A stretch of DNA of 64,000 nt from Microvirga mediterraneensis (GTDB lineage: Bacteria > Pseudomonadota > Alphaproteobacteria > Rhizobiales > Beijerinckiaceae), in NCBI RefSeq assembly GCF_013520865.1, contig NZ_JACDXJ010000001.1:992001-1056000 (forward strand). The letters run 5' to 3'. Of this stretch, positions 47,554-57,894 are shown in pieces. Numbering within the stretch: position 1 is the stretch's first letter; the number at the start of each line of letters is the position of its first letter. The notes beneath the pieces are model-generated. The model saw only the letters and a list, made by a program, of their open reading frames with translations. It was not told the DNA's origin and made no database searches. A program made the translations under genes and the position numbers.

Positions 47554-50500
47554 TCAATGCGCCTCATCCCAGTTCTGCGCCGCGCGGGCTTCGACCGCGA
47601 GCGGGACCTTGAGGGTCACGGCCGGGAAGGGGGCTTCCGTCATGACGCGGGAGATCACCGGCAGCGAGGCGTCGACCTCGTCGTCGGGGACCTCGAACAC
47701 CAGTTCGTCGTGCACCTGCAGCAGCATGCGGGCGGAGAGGCGCTCGGCCTTCAGCGCGTCCTCCATGCGCACCATGGCGCGGCGGATGATGTCGGCGGCG
47801 GTGCCCTGGATCGGCGCGTTGATCGCCTGGCGCTCCACGCCCGCGCGCTCGGAAGGATTGCCCGACTTGATCTGCGGGTAATGGCACACGCGCCCGAACA
47901 GCGTGGTCACGTAGCCCTTGTCCTTACAGAAGCGCTTCGTCTCGTCGATATAGGTGCGGATGCCGGGGAAGCGCTCGAAATACTGCTTGATGAACGCGGA
48001 GGCTTCCTGGTTCGCGATGCCGAGGCGCGTCGCGAGGCCGAAGGCCGAGATGCCGTAGATGATGCCGAAATTGATGGTCTTCGCCTGACGGCGCAGGTCG
48101 CCGGTCATCTGGTCGAGCGGCACGCCGAACATGGCCGAGGCCGTCGCCGCGTGAATGTCGATTCCTTGCGCGAAGGCTTCCTGCAATTGCGGAATGTCGG
48201 CGATATGCGCGAGCAGCCGCAGCTCGATCTGGCTGTAATCGGCCGAGATGATCTTGTGGCCTTCCTGGGCCACGAAGGCCTTGCGGATCTTGCGCCCGGC
48301 TTCCGTACGGATCGGGATGTTCTGCAGGTTCGGATCGGACGACGACAGGCGTCCCGTCGTGGTGGCGGCGAGCGAGAACGAGGTGTGCACCCGCTTGGTC
48401 TCGGGATGCATGTGCTCCTGCAGCGTATCCGTGTAGGTGGATTTCAGCTTGGAGAGCTGGCGCCATTCGAGGATCTTCGCGGGCAGCTCGTGGCCGGCCT
48501 GCGCCAGCTCGTCCAGGAGCGTCGCGGGCGTGGCCCATTGTCCGGACGGTGTCTTCTTCGCGCCGGGCAGGCCCATCTTGCCGAAGAGGATGTCGCCGAT
48601 CTGCTTGGGCGAGCCGAGGGCGAACTTCTCGCCCGCCATCTCGTGGATCTCGTCCTCGAGCCGCGCGAGCGTCTGGGCGAAATCGCCCGACAGGCGGCTG
48701 AGGATCTGCCGGTCGACCATGATGCCGCGCATCTCCATGCGGGCGAGCGTGTCGACCATGGGGCGCTCCAGCGTCTCGTACACCGTGGCGCGGTGCTCGG
48801 CGGCGAGGCGCGGCTTCAAAAGCTGCCACAGGCGCAAGGTGACGTCCGCGTCCTCCGCCGCATAGGCGGTGGCCTTGGAGATCTCCACCTTGTCGAAGGT
48901 CACCTTGTTCCGGCCCGTGCCCGCCACCTCGGAGAAGGTGATGGGCGAGTGGCCGAGATGGCGGCGCGAGAGCTCATCCATGCCGTGCGAGCCCTTGCCC
49001 GCATCGAGCACGTAGGAGATCAGCATCGTGTCGTCGAAGGGCTGCACCTCGATGCCGTGGCGCTTCAGCACGACCCAGTCGTATTTCAGGTTCTGGCCGA
49101 TCTTGAGGACGGACGGATCCTCCAGAAGCGGCCGCAGGGCGTCGAGCGCTTCGGTGATCGGGATCTGGCCCTTCACGAGACCGCCGCCGAAGAGATCGGA
49201 TTCATCGCGGTGCTGGAGGGGCACGTAGCAGGCCTTGCCCGCTTCCAGCGCGAGCGAGAAGCCGACGAGATCGGCCCGGGTCGCGTCGAGGTCGCTCGTT
49301 TCCGTATCGACGGCGACGAAGCCCTGCTCGCGCCCCTGCGCGACCCATTCCTTCAGCCGTTCCAGGCTCGTGACGGTCTCGTAGGCCGTTACGTCGAAGG
49401 GCAGGGACGATGCTTCCGTTGCGCGTTTGGCTGCAAGCTGCGAGGGCGTGCCGATGCCGTCGACGGGCTTGCGCGGGGTCGCGGTCTCCGGCAGGTCGAG
49501 ACCCGCGAAGGGATCGACCTCACCCGCAGCGGCATCGGCCTTGCCGAAGAACGGCACGGCGTCGTCGGTCGGCGCCGTCACGCCGGTTCCCTGGCCGTTG
49601 CGCTCCCAGCGGATCGCCTCGCCGCCGGGCATGAGGCGCGGGTCGGGCCCGATGGCGGCCGGGTCCGCCTCGTAGAGCTCGGCCACGCGCCGGGTGAGCG
49701 TGTTGAACTCCATGGCCTTCAGGAAGCCGATCAGCGTCTTCGGATCGGGCTCCGGCAGGCGCAGGTCGTCGAGGGGCACCGGGACCGGGGCCTCGCAGTC
49801 GAGCGTCACGAGCTTCTTGGACAGGCGCGCCGATTCCGCATTGTTGATGAGCGTCTCGCGGCGCTTGGGCTGCTTGATCTCGGGGGCGCGCTCCAGCAGG
49901 GTTTCGAGGTCGCCGTATTCCTTGATCAGCTGGGCGGCAGTCTTCAAGCCGATGCCCGGCACGCCCGGAACGTTGTCCGAGGTGTCGCCCATGAGGGCGA
50001 GCACGTCGCCGATCTTCTCCGGCGGAATGCCCTCCCACTTCTCGATGACGGCGGCCTCGTCCAGGTTGCGCTCGGGCCGGTAGCCCGGCTTGCCCTTGGA
50101 GCCCGATTCAAAATCGTAGAAGCACACCTTCGGGCCCACGAGCTGCATCAGGTCCTTGTCGGACGAGATGATGAGCACGTCCGCCCCGCGCGCTTTTGCC
50201 TGCTGGGTATAGGTGGCGATCAGGTCGTCGGCCTCGTAGCGCTGCAGCTCCACCGGTTCGAGCCCGAAGGCCCGGATCGCTTCGCGCATGATCGGCATCT
50301 GGACCTTCAGGTCCTCCGGCGCGTCCGGCCGGTGACCCTTGTAATCCTCGTAGAGCTCCTTGCGGAACGAGCCCTCGGACTTGTCGAGCACGATGGCGAG
50401 ATGCGTCGGCTTCAGGCCCGCGGCCCCGTCGCGCATGAACTGCAGGAGCTTGGACACGAAGAGCCGCACGGCTCCCGTGGGCATCCCGTCCGACGAGCGG

Positions 50501-50613
50501 GCATTGTACTTCTGGTCCTGGTTCATGGACTGGAAGTAGGCCCGGAAGATGAAGGAGGAGCCGTCGACGAGGAAGACGTGGTCGCCGGCTTGGACGGGAC
50601 GGGAGGAAGCCAT
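47554..50613 (-). CDS. polA: DNA polymerase I
   Basis: 1019 residues with all three domains: 5'-3' flap nuclease (about 10-300; VDGSSFIFRAYF, DDLIATYT, GDTSDNVPGVPGIG), an intact 3'-5' proofreading exonuclease (about 420-600; AVDTETSDLD, NLKYDWVVL), and the polymerase (motif A DYSQIELRLLAHIADI, motif B RRQAKTINFGIIYG, motif C QVHDELVF). About 90 residues longer than the E. coli enzyme, mostly from a Pro/Ala-rich linker between the nuclease and exonuclease domains (about 320-400). Acts in Okazaki maturation and repair. Confidence 0.98.
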   Translation of the reverse strand: MASSRPVQAGDHVFLVDGSSFIFRAYFQSMNQDQKYNARSSDGMPTGAVRLFVSKLLQFMRDGAAGLKPTHLAIVLDKSEGSFRKELYEDYKGHRPDAPEDLKVQMPIMREAIRAFGLEPVELQRYEADDLIATYTQQAKARGADVLIISSDKDLMQLVGPKVCFYDFESGSKGKPGYRPERNLDEAAVIEKWEGIPPEKIGDVLALMGDTSDNVPGVPGIGLKTAAQLIKEYGDLETLLERAPEIKQPKRRETLINNAESARLSKKLVTLDCEAPVPVPLDDLRLPEPDPKTLIGFLKAMEFNTLTRRVAELYEADPAAIGPDPRLMPGGEAIRWERNGQGTGVTAPTDDAVPFFGKADAAAGEVDPFAGLDLPETATPRKPVDGIGTPSQLAAKRATEASSLPFDVTAYETVTSLERLKEWVAQGREQGFVAVDTETSDLDATRADLVGFSLALEAGKACYVPLQHRDESDLFGGGLVKGQIPITEALDALRPLLEDPSVLKIGQNLKYDWVVLKRHGIEVQPFDDTMLISYVLDAGKGSHGMDELSRRHLGHSPITFSEVAGTGRNKVTFDKVEISKATAYAAEDADVTLRLWQLLKPRLAAEHRATVYETLERPMVDTLARMEMRGIMVDRQILSRLSGDFAQTLARLEDEIHEMAGEKFALGSPKQIGDILFGKMGLPGAKKTPSGQWATPATLLDELAQAGHELPAKILEWRQLSKLKSTYTDTLQEHMHPETKRVHTSFSLAATTTGRLSSSDPNLQNIPIRTEAGRKIRKAFVAQEGHKIISADYSQIELRLLAHIADIPQLQEAFAQGIDIHAATASAMFGVPLDQMTGDLRRQAKTINFGIIYGISAFGLATRLGIANQEASAFIKQYFERFPGIRTYIDETKRFCKDKGYVTTLFGRVCHYPQIKSGNPSERAGVERQAINAPIQGTAADIIRRAMVRMEDALKAERLSARMLLQVHDELVFEVPDDEVDASLPVISRVMTEAPFPAVTLKVPLAVEARAAQNWDEAH

Positions 50614-50687
50614 GGGTCTCTTTTGGTGAGAAATCGACCCGTAACAGATAGTGTTTTTGAGGCCCGATGGCTACGCCCGTGGCGGGG

Positions 50688-51905
50688 TTATGCAGCCTTG
50701 AGGCGGGCGAGGTCCAGGTCGAGTTCGCGCAGGGCCTGGATCACCACCCCTTCCGTCAGCAGGTCCATGGAGGATTCCACCACATGGATGGCGGCGAGCG
50801 CCCGCAATTCGGGAATGGTCTGCGATTCGAGCGCGGCCTCGAAGGAGGGGCGCAGCAGGTCCATGGCCCGCGTGCCGGGGCCGCAGAGGACGATGTGGTC
50901 GGGCTCGAGCGTCTGGATCAGAATGCCGACCGCATCGCCCAGGACTTCGCCCGCCGCCTGGAAGAGATTGAGCAGGGCGGGATCGCCCGCCCGGGCCTGC
51001 TCGACGATGGATCCCATCGCGTCCTCGCCCGGCAGCAGCAGGGTCGGGGCGGGGCGGTGGTCGATGAGCTGGGCGTCCCGGTGCAGGGCGTAGTCGGCCA
51101 GATAGGCCTCGATGCAGCCGCGGCCGCCGCAGCGGCATTGCGGGCCGCCGCGGCGCAGGCGCACATGGCCGAACTCGCTGCCGCCGAAACGGGCGCCGCG
51201 ATAGAGCTCTCCCTGGATGAGGAAGCCGAGACCCACGCCGTCGCCGATCATCAGGCAGGCGGTGCGCCCGGAGCGCAGCTCCGCGTTCCGCTGCGTGATG
51301 GCGAAGGCCATGGCGCTGGCGTCGTTCTCCATGAGGACGGGCTTGCCGAGCCTTTCGCCAAGCCCTGAGGCCAGCGGCAGGTCGCGGGTGCCGAGCACCG
51401 GGCTCCAGGCGACGATGCCGTCCCGCGTGTCCACATAGCCCTGGCAGGCGAGGCCGATGGCCTTCACGTCGTGGGCGCCGGTCTCCTGAGCAAAGGCCGT
51501 GATCGTGTCCGCCAGAACGTCCATCAGCTCCTCCGCCCCGAGATTGCGCAAGGGACGTTCGATATGGCGGCTGGCCCGGTTGTGCCCGGCGCTGTCCACG
51601 AGCCGCAGCTCGATGCGGTTGAAGCCGGTCCAGACGCCGATCACGGCGCCGAGGGTTTCGGCGAAGTAAAGGCGGGTCTTGGGCCGTCCGCGAATCAGCC
51701 CGGAAGCCTGATCGGCCGTCTCTTCCGCGACCAGGATCCCCTCGTCGAGGAGGCTCGCCGTCAGTTCGGACACGGAGGCCGGGCTCATGCCGAGATGCTG
51801 GCCGATCTCCACCCTGGCCATGGGACCTTCCCGGCGCAGAGCATCGAGCAGGCGCCGCCGGGCCGATTCTCGTGGGGAAAGAGGGATTAGGGTTATCGCG
51901 GTCAT
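50688..51905 (-). CDS. ROK-family transcriptional regulator (xylose-type)
   Basis: 405 residues: N-terminal winged helix (about 15-75; VEIGQHLGMSPASVSELTAS) and a ROK sugar-binding domain with GLACQGYVDTRDG, ENDASAMAF and the zinc motif CRCGGRGCIEAY. Divergent from the xylose-type importer across a 215-base gap, so most likely its repressor (XylR-like). Confidence 0.92.
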   Translation of the reverse strand: MTAITLIPLSPRESARRRLLDALRREGPMARVEIGQHLGMSPASVSELTASLLDEGILVAEETADQASGLIRGRPKTRLYFAETLGAVIGVWTGFNRIELRLVDSAGHNRASRHIERPLRNLGAEELMDVLADTITAFAQETGAHDVKAIGLACQGYVDTRDGIVAWSPVLGTRDLPLASGLGERLGKPVLMENDASAMAFAITQRNAELRSGRTACLMIGDGVGLGFLIQGELYRGARFGGSEFGHVRLRRGGPQCRCGGRGCIEAYLADYALHRDAQLIDHRPAPTLLLPGEDAMGSIVEQARAGDPALLNLFQAAGEVLGDAVGILIQTLEPDHIVLCGPGTRAMDLLRPSFEAALESQTIPELRALAAIHVVESSMDLLTEGVVIQALRELDLDLARLKAA

Positions 51906-52120
51906 TTGTTCGATCTACGAATAAAACTATTCCAGTGTGATTGGATATCAGACGAAAAGATAAGCTCGATGGTGCTTGAAGGCGGTCATGGCTGAGATAA
52001 TTATTTCTCCGCTCGAACTATAAAGCATGGCAGAGCGAGCCTTACCGTCGATCCGGCTGGATCGACAGCCTGCCATGAGCCACGGACCTGCAAGGGAACG
52101 CAAGGTCCAGGAGGAAGCCG
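51906..52120. promoter_or_regulatory. Divergent ROK / xylF control region
   Basis: AT-rich 215-base gap. TTCG and CGAA form a short inverted repeat around ATCTA (51909-51921) beside the ROK start, and a second AT-flanked motif, TTATTT-N9-AACTATAAA, lies at 52001-52024. Both are possible operators; neither is a clear consensus. AGGAGGAAG before xylF is a strong ribosome site. Confidence 0.35.
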
Positions 52121-53164
52121 ATGCTATCGAAGAAACACGCCCTGATCAGCCTTGCCGCCCTGGCTCTGTCCGCCACCGCCGCCTTCGCCCAGAAGGGCCC
52201 GGTCATCGGCGTCAGCTGGTCGAATTTCCAGGAGGAGCGCTGGAAGACCGACGAAGCCGCCATCAAGGCCGCCGTCGAGAAGGCCGGCGGCACCTATGTG
52301 TCGGCGGATGCGCAATCCTCGCCCGCCAAGCAGCTCACCGATATCGAGAGCCTCATCTCCCGCGGCGCCAAGGCGCTGATCGTGCTTGCCCAGGATTCGG
52401 ACGCGGTGCGCCCGGCCGTCGAGAAGGCCATCGCGGAAGGCATCGCGGTCGTCGGCTATGACCGCCTGATCGAAATCCCGCAGGCCTTCTATCTCACCTT
52501 CGACAACGTCGAGGTCGGCCGCCTCCAGGCCCGCGAGGTCCTCAAGGTGAAGCCCGAGGGCAACTATGCCTTCATCAAGGGCTCGGGTTCCGATCCGAAC
52601 GCCAACTTCCTGTTCCAGGGCTCGATGGAAGTGCTGAAGCCCGCCATCGATGCCGGCAAGATCAAGAACGTGGGCGAGGCCTACACGGATGGCTGGCTCC
52701 CGGCCAACGCGCAGCGGAACATGGAGCAGTTCCTCACCAAGAACAACAACAAGATCGACGCGGTGATCGCCGCCAACGACGGCACCGCCGGCGGCGCCAT
52801 CGCGGCTCTCGCGGCGCAGGGCCTGGCCGGTTCAGTGCCGGTTTCCGGTCAAGACGCCGACAAGGCGGCTCTCAACCGCGTCGCGCTCGGCACGCAGACC
52901 GTTACGGTCTTCAAGGACGCGCGTGAACTCGGCCGCAACGCGGCGGAAATCGCCGTGCAGCTCGCAGGCGGCAAGAAGCTCGGCGAGATCCAGGGCGCGA
53001 AGCCGTGGAACCTCGGCCCGAAGAAGCAGAACATGACCGCTCTCTTCCTCACCCCGGTGGCGATCACGAAGGACAATCTCGACGTGGTCATCAAGGCCGG
53101 CTGGGCGTCCAAGGAGGTCGTCTGCCAGGGTGTGAAGGCCGGCACCGTGAAGGCCTGCGACTGA
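52121..53164 (+). CDS. xylF: D-xylose-type ABC substrate-binding protein
   Basis: 347 residues, signal peptide with cleavage near AAFA-QK (residue 23). Periplasmic binding protein type [55 protein letters not shown] and [10 protein letters not shown], closely following XylF of E. coli. Imports xylose or a related pentose with the two following genes. Confidence 0.93.
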   Translation: MLSKKHALISLAALALSATAAFAQKGPVIGVSWSNFQEERWKTDEAAIKAAVEKAGGTYVSADAQSSPAKQLTDIESLISRGAKALIVLAQDSDAVRPAVEKAIAEGIAVVGYDRLIEIPQAFYLTFDNVEVGRLQAREVLKVKPEGNYAFIKGSGSDPNANFLFQGSMEVLKPAIDAGKIKNVGEAYTDGWLPANAQRNMEQFLTKNNNKIDAVIAANDGTAGGAIAALAAQGLAGSVPVSGQDADKAALNRVALGTQTVTVFKDARELGRNAAEIAVQLAGGKKLGEIQGAKPWNLGPKKQNMTALFLTPVAITKDNLDVVIKAGWASKEVVCQGVKAGTVKACD

Positions 53165-53181
53165 TCGAAACTTGCTCCGTA

Positions 53182-53280
53182 TCATCCCCGGCGAGCCTTC
53201 AGGCGAGGGAAAGGGATCCATAGCGCAAAGCGTGCGAATGGATCCCCTTCCCCTCCGCTGACGCTCCAGCCGGGGATGAC
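53182..53280. repeat. GTCATCCCGG-family repeat between xylF and xylH
   Basis: TCATCCCCGGC ... GCCGGGGATGA ends, with AAGGGATCCAT/ATGGATCCCCTT inside, make a large hairpin in the 157-base gap. It could favour xylF expression over the permease. Confidence 0.7.
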
Positions 53281-53321
53281 ATTTTTCATGAGACTTTTCA
53301 TTCGTCTTTCAGCGTGACGTC

Positions 53322-54623
53322 ATGACCGCACCCATTGCCACGACAGCCCCGCCGCCGCCGAGCACCGCGTCCGGGTCGCTCCTCTCGAAACTCGAAATCG
53401 ACGTTCGCATGCTCGGCATGCTGGCGGCGCTCGCCGTGATCTGGATCGGGTTCGACATTCTCTCCGGCGGCGTGTTCCTGACGCCCCGCAACCTCTGGAA
53501 CCTCTCGGTCCAGACGGCCTCCGTGGCCGTCATGGCGACCGGCATGGTGCTGGTCATCGTCACGCGCAACATCGACCTGTCGGTCGGGGCGATCCTCGGC
53601 GTCGTCGGCATGATCATCGGCGTCGCGCAGGTGCAGTGGCTGCCGGCCTATCTCGGCCTCGAGCATTGGCTGACGGCGCCGCTTGCCGTGCTGATCGCGC
53701 TCGTGGCCGGCGGCCTCATCGGCCTGTTCCAGGGCTGGCTCATCGCCTATCTCGGCATTCCCTCCTTCATCGTCACCCTGGGCGGCCTGCTCGTGTGGCG
53801 CGGCGCGGCCTGGTGGGTCACGACGGGCCAGACCGTCGCGCCGATGGATTCGCGCTTCAAGGCCTTCGGCGGCGGCGTGGAAGGGGCGCTCGGCGCCACG
53901 ACCACCTGGATCATCGCGGCGATTGCCTGCGGGCTCATCATCGTGGGCCTGGGCCTGACGCGCCGCCGCCGCCTGCGCTTCGGCTTCCCGGTCCGTCCCG
54001 GCTGGGCCGACGCGGTGATCGCCATCGTCGCCTGCGGGGCCGTTCTCGCGACGGCTGCGGTCTTCAACGCCTATCCCATGCCGATGGGATCGGCCCGGGC
54101 CTGGGCCGAGGCTCGCGGCATCGCCTGGCCCGAGGGCGGGCTGTTCATCTCGCAGGGCGTCGCCCTGCCGGTGCTGATCGCCGTCCTGGTCGGGTTGGTG
54201 ATGACCTTCATCGCCACGCGCCGGCGCTTCGGCCGCTACGTCTTCGCCATCGGGGGCAATCCGGAGGCGGCCGAGCTGTCGGGCATCAACACCCGCTGGA
54301 CACTCATGAAGGTGTTCGGCCTCATGGGTCTGCTCTGCGGCATCTCCGCCTGCATCTCGACCGCGCGCCTGAACGCGGCCACGAACGCGGCCGGAACGCT
54401 CGACGAGCTGTACGTGATCGCGTCCGCGGTGATCGGCGGCACGTCGCTCGCCGGCGGCATCGGGACGATCGCGGGCGCCATGCTCGGCGCCCTCGTCATG
54501 CAATCGCTGCAATCGGGCATGGTGCTGCTGGGCGTCGACACGCCGCTGCAGAACATCGTCGTCGGCGCCGTGCTCGTGCTGGCAGTCTGGGTCGACAGCC
54601 TCTATCGCCGTCGCATCAAGTAG
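53322..54623 (+). CDS. xylH: Xylose-type ABC transporter permease
   Basis: 433-residue inner-membrane protein with about ten segments and the family phrases [53 protein letters not shown] and [16 protein letters not shown]. Slightly longer than E. coli XylH (393) through its N-terminus and a middle loop (about 205-225, RRRRLRFGF). Confidence 0.94.
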   Translation: MTAPIATTAPPPPSTASGSLLSKLEIDVRMLGMLAALAVIWIGFDILSGGVFLTPRNLWNLSVQTASVAVMATGMVLVIVTRNIDLSVGAILGVVGMIIGVAQVQWLPAYLGLEHWLTAPLAVLIALVAGGLIGLFQGWLIAYLGIPSFIVTLGGLLVWRGAAWWVTTGQTVAPMDSRFKAFGGGVEGALGATTTWIIAAIACGLIIVGLGLTRRRRLRFGFPVRPGWADAVIAIVACGAVLATAAVFNAYPMPMGSARAWAEARGIAWPEGGLFISQGVALPVLIAVLVGLVMTFIATRRRFGRYVFAIGGNPEAAELSGINTRWTLMKVFGLMGLLCGISACISTARLNAATNAAGTLDELYVIASAVIGGTSLAGGIGTIAGAMLGALVMQSLQSGMVLLGVDTPLQNIVVGAVLVLAVWVDSLYRRRIK

Positions 54624-54634
54624 GGAGGCGCATC

Positions 54635-55414
54635 ATGCACACCAATGGAACGACGCCTCTCGTCGAGATGCGCAACATCTCCATCGCGTTCGGCGGCATC
54701 AAGGCCGTGGACGGCGTGTCCGTCGATCTTCGCCCGGGCGAGGTGGTGGGCCTGCTCGGCCACAACGGCGCCGGCAAGTCGACACTGATCAAGATCCTGT
54801 CCGGCGCCTACAGGCCGGACTCGGGCGAGATCTACGTCAACGGCGAACAGGCCGACATCGCGACACCCCGCGACGCCAAGCGCTACGGCATCGAGACGAT
54901 CTACCAGACGCTCGCGCTCGCCGACAACATCGACGCGGCGGGCAACATCTTCCTTGGCCGCGAGGTTCTCACACCCTACGGCACCCTCGACGACGCGACG
55001 ATGGAGGCCGAGACCCGCAAGGTCATGGCGCGCCTCAACCCGCATTTCCGCCGCTTCAAGGAACCGGTGAAGGCGCTCTCCGGCGGCCAGCGCCAGTCCG
55101 TGGCGATCGCGCGCGCAATCTACTTCAATGCGCGGGTGCTGATCATGGACGAGCCGACGGCCGCGCTCGGCCCGGCCGAGACGCAGCAGGTCGCCGACCT
55201 CGTGCTGCAGCTGAAGAAGGAGGGCATCGGCATCTTCCTCATCAGCCATGACATCCACGACGTCTTCGGCCTCGCCGACCGGGTGAGCGTGATGAAGAAC
55301 GGCAGGCTCGTGGGCTCGGCTAACGTGCAGGACGTCACGCAGGACGAGGTCCTCGGCATGATCATCCTGGGCAAATGCCCGCCCGGCGCAACGCCGGGAC
55401 CGGGCGCGAGCTGA
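54635..55414 (+). CDS. Sugar ABC transporter ATPase, single-domain XylG-like
   Basis: 259 residues with one ATPase domain: Walker [10 protein letters not shown], signature [14 protein letters not shown], Walker [12 protein letters not shown]. Enterobacterial XylG has two fused domains (about 510 residues); this half-size form resembles FrcA of the Rhizobiales fructose importer and presumably works as a homodimer. Starts 11 bases after the permease gene. Confidence 0.93.
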   Translation: MHTNGTTPLVEMRNISIAFGGIKAVDGVSVDLRPGEVVGLLGHNGAGKSTLIKILSGAYRPDSGEIYVNGEQADIATPRDAKRYGIETIYQTLALADNIDAAGNIFLGREVLTPYGTLDDATMEAETRKVMARLNPHFRRFKEPVKALSGGQRQSVAIARAIYFNARVLIMDEPTAALGPAETQQVADLVLQLKKEGIGIFLISHDIHDVFGLADRVSVMKNGRLVGSANVQDVTQDEVLGMIILGKCPPGATPGPGAS

Positions 55415-55418
55415 TCAC

Positions 55419-55520
55419 GTCATCCCGGACGAAGCATAGCGAAGATCCGGGATCGGTTGCAGAATGAGGCCCGATTCTGTTCTGTCGTCCTGGATTCTGC
55501 GGCGCAGCTCCGGGATGATG
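55419..55520. repeat. GTCATCCCGG-family repeat
   Basis: GTCATCCCGGAC at the left and CTCCGGGATGAT at the right bracket an inner GATCCGGGATC and an imperfect arm pair. Fills most of the gap between the ATPase and SDR genes. Confidence 0.65.
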
Positions 55521-55548
55521 GAACGCCATTTCAATCAAGTGAGAAATC

Positions 55549-56301
55549 ATGACCCAAACGACTTACGGCTCCCTGAAGGGAAAAACCGTTCTCATTACCG
55601 GCGGCGCCAGCGGCATCGGCGAGAGCATCGCGCGCTCGTTCCACGCGCAGGGCAGCAAGGTCGCCATTCTCGACTACAATGCCGAGGCCGGTCAGTCCCT
55701 GGCGAAGGAGCTCGGCGAGCGCGTGCATTTCGAGCACAGCGACGTGCGCGACATCCCGGCCTTCCAGGCGGCGATCCGCCGCGCGAGCGAGGCGCTGGGG
55801 CCCATCACGATCCTCGTCAACAACGCCGCGCGCGACGACCGCCACACCATCGATCAGGTGACGCCGGAATATTGGCGCGAGCGCTTCGCCACCAATCTCG
55901 ACCACCAGTTCTTCGCAGCCCAGGCCGTGCTGCCCGACATGGAGAAGGCCGGTGGCGGCTCGATCATCAACATGGGCTCGACGAGCTACATGGTGAGCGA
56001 CGATTCCTTCGCCGCCTACAAGACGGCGAAATCCGCCGCAATCGGCCTCACCCGCGCCCTCGCGCGCGAGCTCGGCCCGAAGAACATCCGCGTGAACTGC
56101 CTGGTGCCCGGCTGGATCATGACCCAGCGCCAGATCGATCTGTGGCTCACGCCGGAAGGCGAGAAGGAGCTGCTCAAGCGTCAATGCGTGAAGCGCAAGC
56201 TCGTGCCGCAGGACATCGCGAACTTCGCCCTGTTCCTCGGCGCGGACGATTCCAGCGCCATGTCGGCGCAGACCTATCTCGTGGACGGCGGCTGGGTTTA
56301 A
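55549..56301 (+). CDS. SDR dehydrogenase, D-xylose 1-dehydrogenase (XylB)-like
   Basis: 250-residue classical SDR: TGGASGIGES (NAD), ILVNNAARDDRHTIDQVTP, INMGSTSYM and Y-x3-K in YKTAK. NNA-x2-DDRH, the YW-x-ER and W-x-TPEGE phrases match Caulobacter xylose dehydrogenase as I recall it, so the first step xylose to xylonolactone is likely. L-arabinose or another pentose is possible. Its position after the xylose importer supports this. Confidence 0.82.
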   Translation: MTQTTYGSLKGKTVLITGGASGIGESIARSFHAQGSKVAILDYNAEAGQSLAKELGERVHFEHSDVRDIPAFQAAIRRASEALGPITILVNNAARDDRHTIDQVTPEYWRERFATNLDHQFFAAQAVLPDMEKAGGGSIINMGSTSYMVSDDSFAAYKTAKSAAIGLTRALARELGPKNIRVNCLVPGWIMTQRQIDLWLTPEGEKELLKRQCVKRKLVPQDIANFALFLGADDSSAMSAQTYLVDGGWV

Positions 56302-56352
56302 TCCAAAGCCTTGAGAGACGTCGCCGGACGCAGCCGATAAGGAATGCTCTCC

Positions 56353-56439
56353 GTCATGGCCGGGCCTGTCCCGGCCATCCCGATCGGAGGAGCGCGGCGC
56401 CGTTCAAATCGAGATCACCGGCACAAGGCCGGTGATGAC
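56353..56439. repeat. GTCATCCCGG-family repeat (variant)
   Basis: GTCATGGCCGGGCCTGTCCCGGCCATCCCGATCGG at the left, GATCACCGGCACAAGGCCGGTGATGAC at the right; each half makes its own hairpin and the ends are complementary. Lies between the convergent SDR and permease genes and may serve as a terminator for both. Confidence 0.65.
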
Positions 56440-56486
56440 GTGGTGGGTGCCATGACCAATCACGCTTACTGTCATGACGCCCGACC

Positions 56487-57746
56487 TCAAGCCCTCGAGC
56501 CGGCGCCGACCGGCGCGGTTTCGAGTCCGGCCGCTTCCTCTTTCTCCGCGACCGTCTTCATCGTGTCCCGCCGGATGACGATGCACAGGATCACCAGCGG
56601 AATGGCGATGGTGGCCGTGCCGGTGAAGAGGGTCGGATAGCCGAAGTTCTCCACCACGGCCCCCGAAGCTCCGCCGATGAGCTTGCCCGGCAGGGCATAG
56701 AGCGAGCTGAGAAGCGCGTATTGCGTCGCGGCGAAGCCGGGTGAGGTCAGGCCCGACATATAGGCGACGAGGGCCGCACCCGCGAAGCCTCCGGCGAAAT
56801 TGTCGACGCTGATGGAGAGCGTGAGGCCCCAGAGCGTTGCGTGTCCGGAGGCGAGCCAGGAGAACATCAGGTTCGATCCGGCCGCGATGACGGCGCCGAT
56901 GAGCAGGGTCCACCACAGGCCGATGCGGGTGAGCGCCAGTCCGCCGGCGAAGGCGCCGATGATGCCGATCCAGACCCCGTAGAGCTTCGACACGTTGGCG
57001 ATGTCGGCCTTGCTGAAGCCGAGGTCGATGTAGAGGGGATTGGCCATGATGCCCGACGCATAATCGGGAATCCTGTAACAGGCGATGAGCGCCAGGATGG
57101 GGATCAGCATCGGGCCCTTGCGCCGGAAGAGGTCGACCAGCGGCTCGACGATGGCCTTGGCGATGGGCAGGCGTTCCCGGGCCGGTCCTTCGTCGATGCG
57201 GGGCGCGAGCAGGGTGCCGATCAGGCCGACAACCATGAGCCCGGCCATGGCGAGGTAAGCGCTGCGCCAATTCGCGAACTCGGCAATATACAGCGCGCCG
57301 GCGCCGGCCGTGATGAGGGCGAGCCGATAGCCCAGCAGCAGGGCCGCCGCCATCATGCCCTGGCGCTCGGTCGCGGCGGCATCGATGCGCCAGCCGTCGA
57401 TGACCACATCCTGGCTCGCCGAGGCGAAGGCGACGAGAACGGCGAAGAGGATCGTGAAGGGAAGGCCCGATTGCGGATCGGTCGATGCCATGCCGATCAG
57501 CCCGGCCGCGACCCCGAGCTGCGTCAGGACCATCCACCCGCGCCGTCGCCCGAGAAGGCGGGAGAGAACAGGAACGTCGTAACGATCGACGACGGGAGCC
57601 CAGAGGAATTTGAGGGAATAGGCCAGGGCGACCCAGCTCATCATGCCGATGACGGTCAGCGAGATCCCCGCTTCCCGGAGCCATGTCGACAGGGTGCTGA
57701 AGACGAGCAGGAAGGGCAGCCCCGAGGAGAAGCCGAGGGGCAGCAT
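56487..57746 (-). CDS. MFS transporter, AmpG (muropeptide permease)-like
   Basis: At least 419 residues and about twelve membrane segments. MLPLGFSSGLPFLLVFST, WLREAGISLTVIG, KFLWAPVVDRYD and SQDVVIDGWRIDA are AmpG signatures; AmpG imports anhydro-muropeptides for recycling. The reading frame continues upstream with a family-like SLRDVLTDGRVAL before the ATG at 57746, but I find no ATG, GTG or TTG in that frame before a stop, so the true start may be a rare codon or the N-terminus may be shortened by four to twenty residues. Confidence 0.85.
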   Translation of the reverse strand: MLPLGFSSGLPFLLVFSTLSTWLREAGISLTVIGMMSWVALAYSLKFLWAPVVDRYDVPVLSRLLGRRRGWMVLTQLGVAAGLIGMASTDPQSGLPFTILFAVLVAFASASQDVVIDGWRIDAAATERQGMMAAALLLGYRLALITAGAGALYIAEFANWRSAYLAMAGLMVVGLIGTLLAPRIDEGPARERLPIAKAIVEPLVDLFRRKGPMLIPILALIACYRIPDYASGIMANPLYIDLGFSKADIANVSKLYGVWIGIIGAFAGGLALTRIGLWWTLLIGAVIAAGSNLMFSWLASGHATLWGLTLSISVDNFAGGFAGAALVAYMSGLTSPGFAATQYALLSSLYALPGKLIGGASGAVVENFGYPTLFTGTATIAIPLVILCIVIRRDTMKTVAEKEEAAGLETAPVGAGSRA

Positions 57747-57894
57747 GAGCGCGACGCGTCCGTCGGTCAGGACGTCGCGCAGGGACAGACGGCGTTTGGC
57801 TGAGGCGGTGATGGGAACCCCCGAACATGGTTGCCGCAGGCCCGCCCCGGAATGGGCGAGCGAGCGGTTCTTCCGCTATCGTCCCGCAGAGGCG

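Noticed and set aside
46951..51093. 1380-codon plus-strand frame opposite GNAT, polA and the ROK gene
   Set aside because: Antisense shadow; the three minus-strand genes have complete catalytic motifs and ribosome sites.
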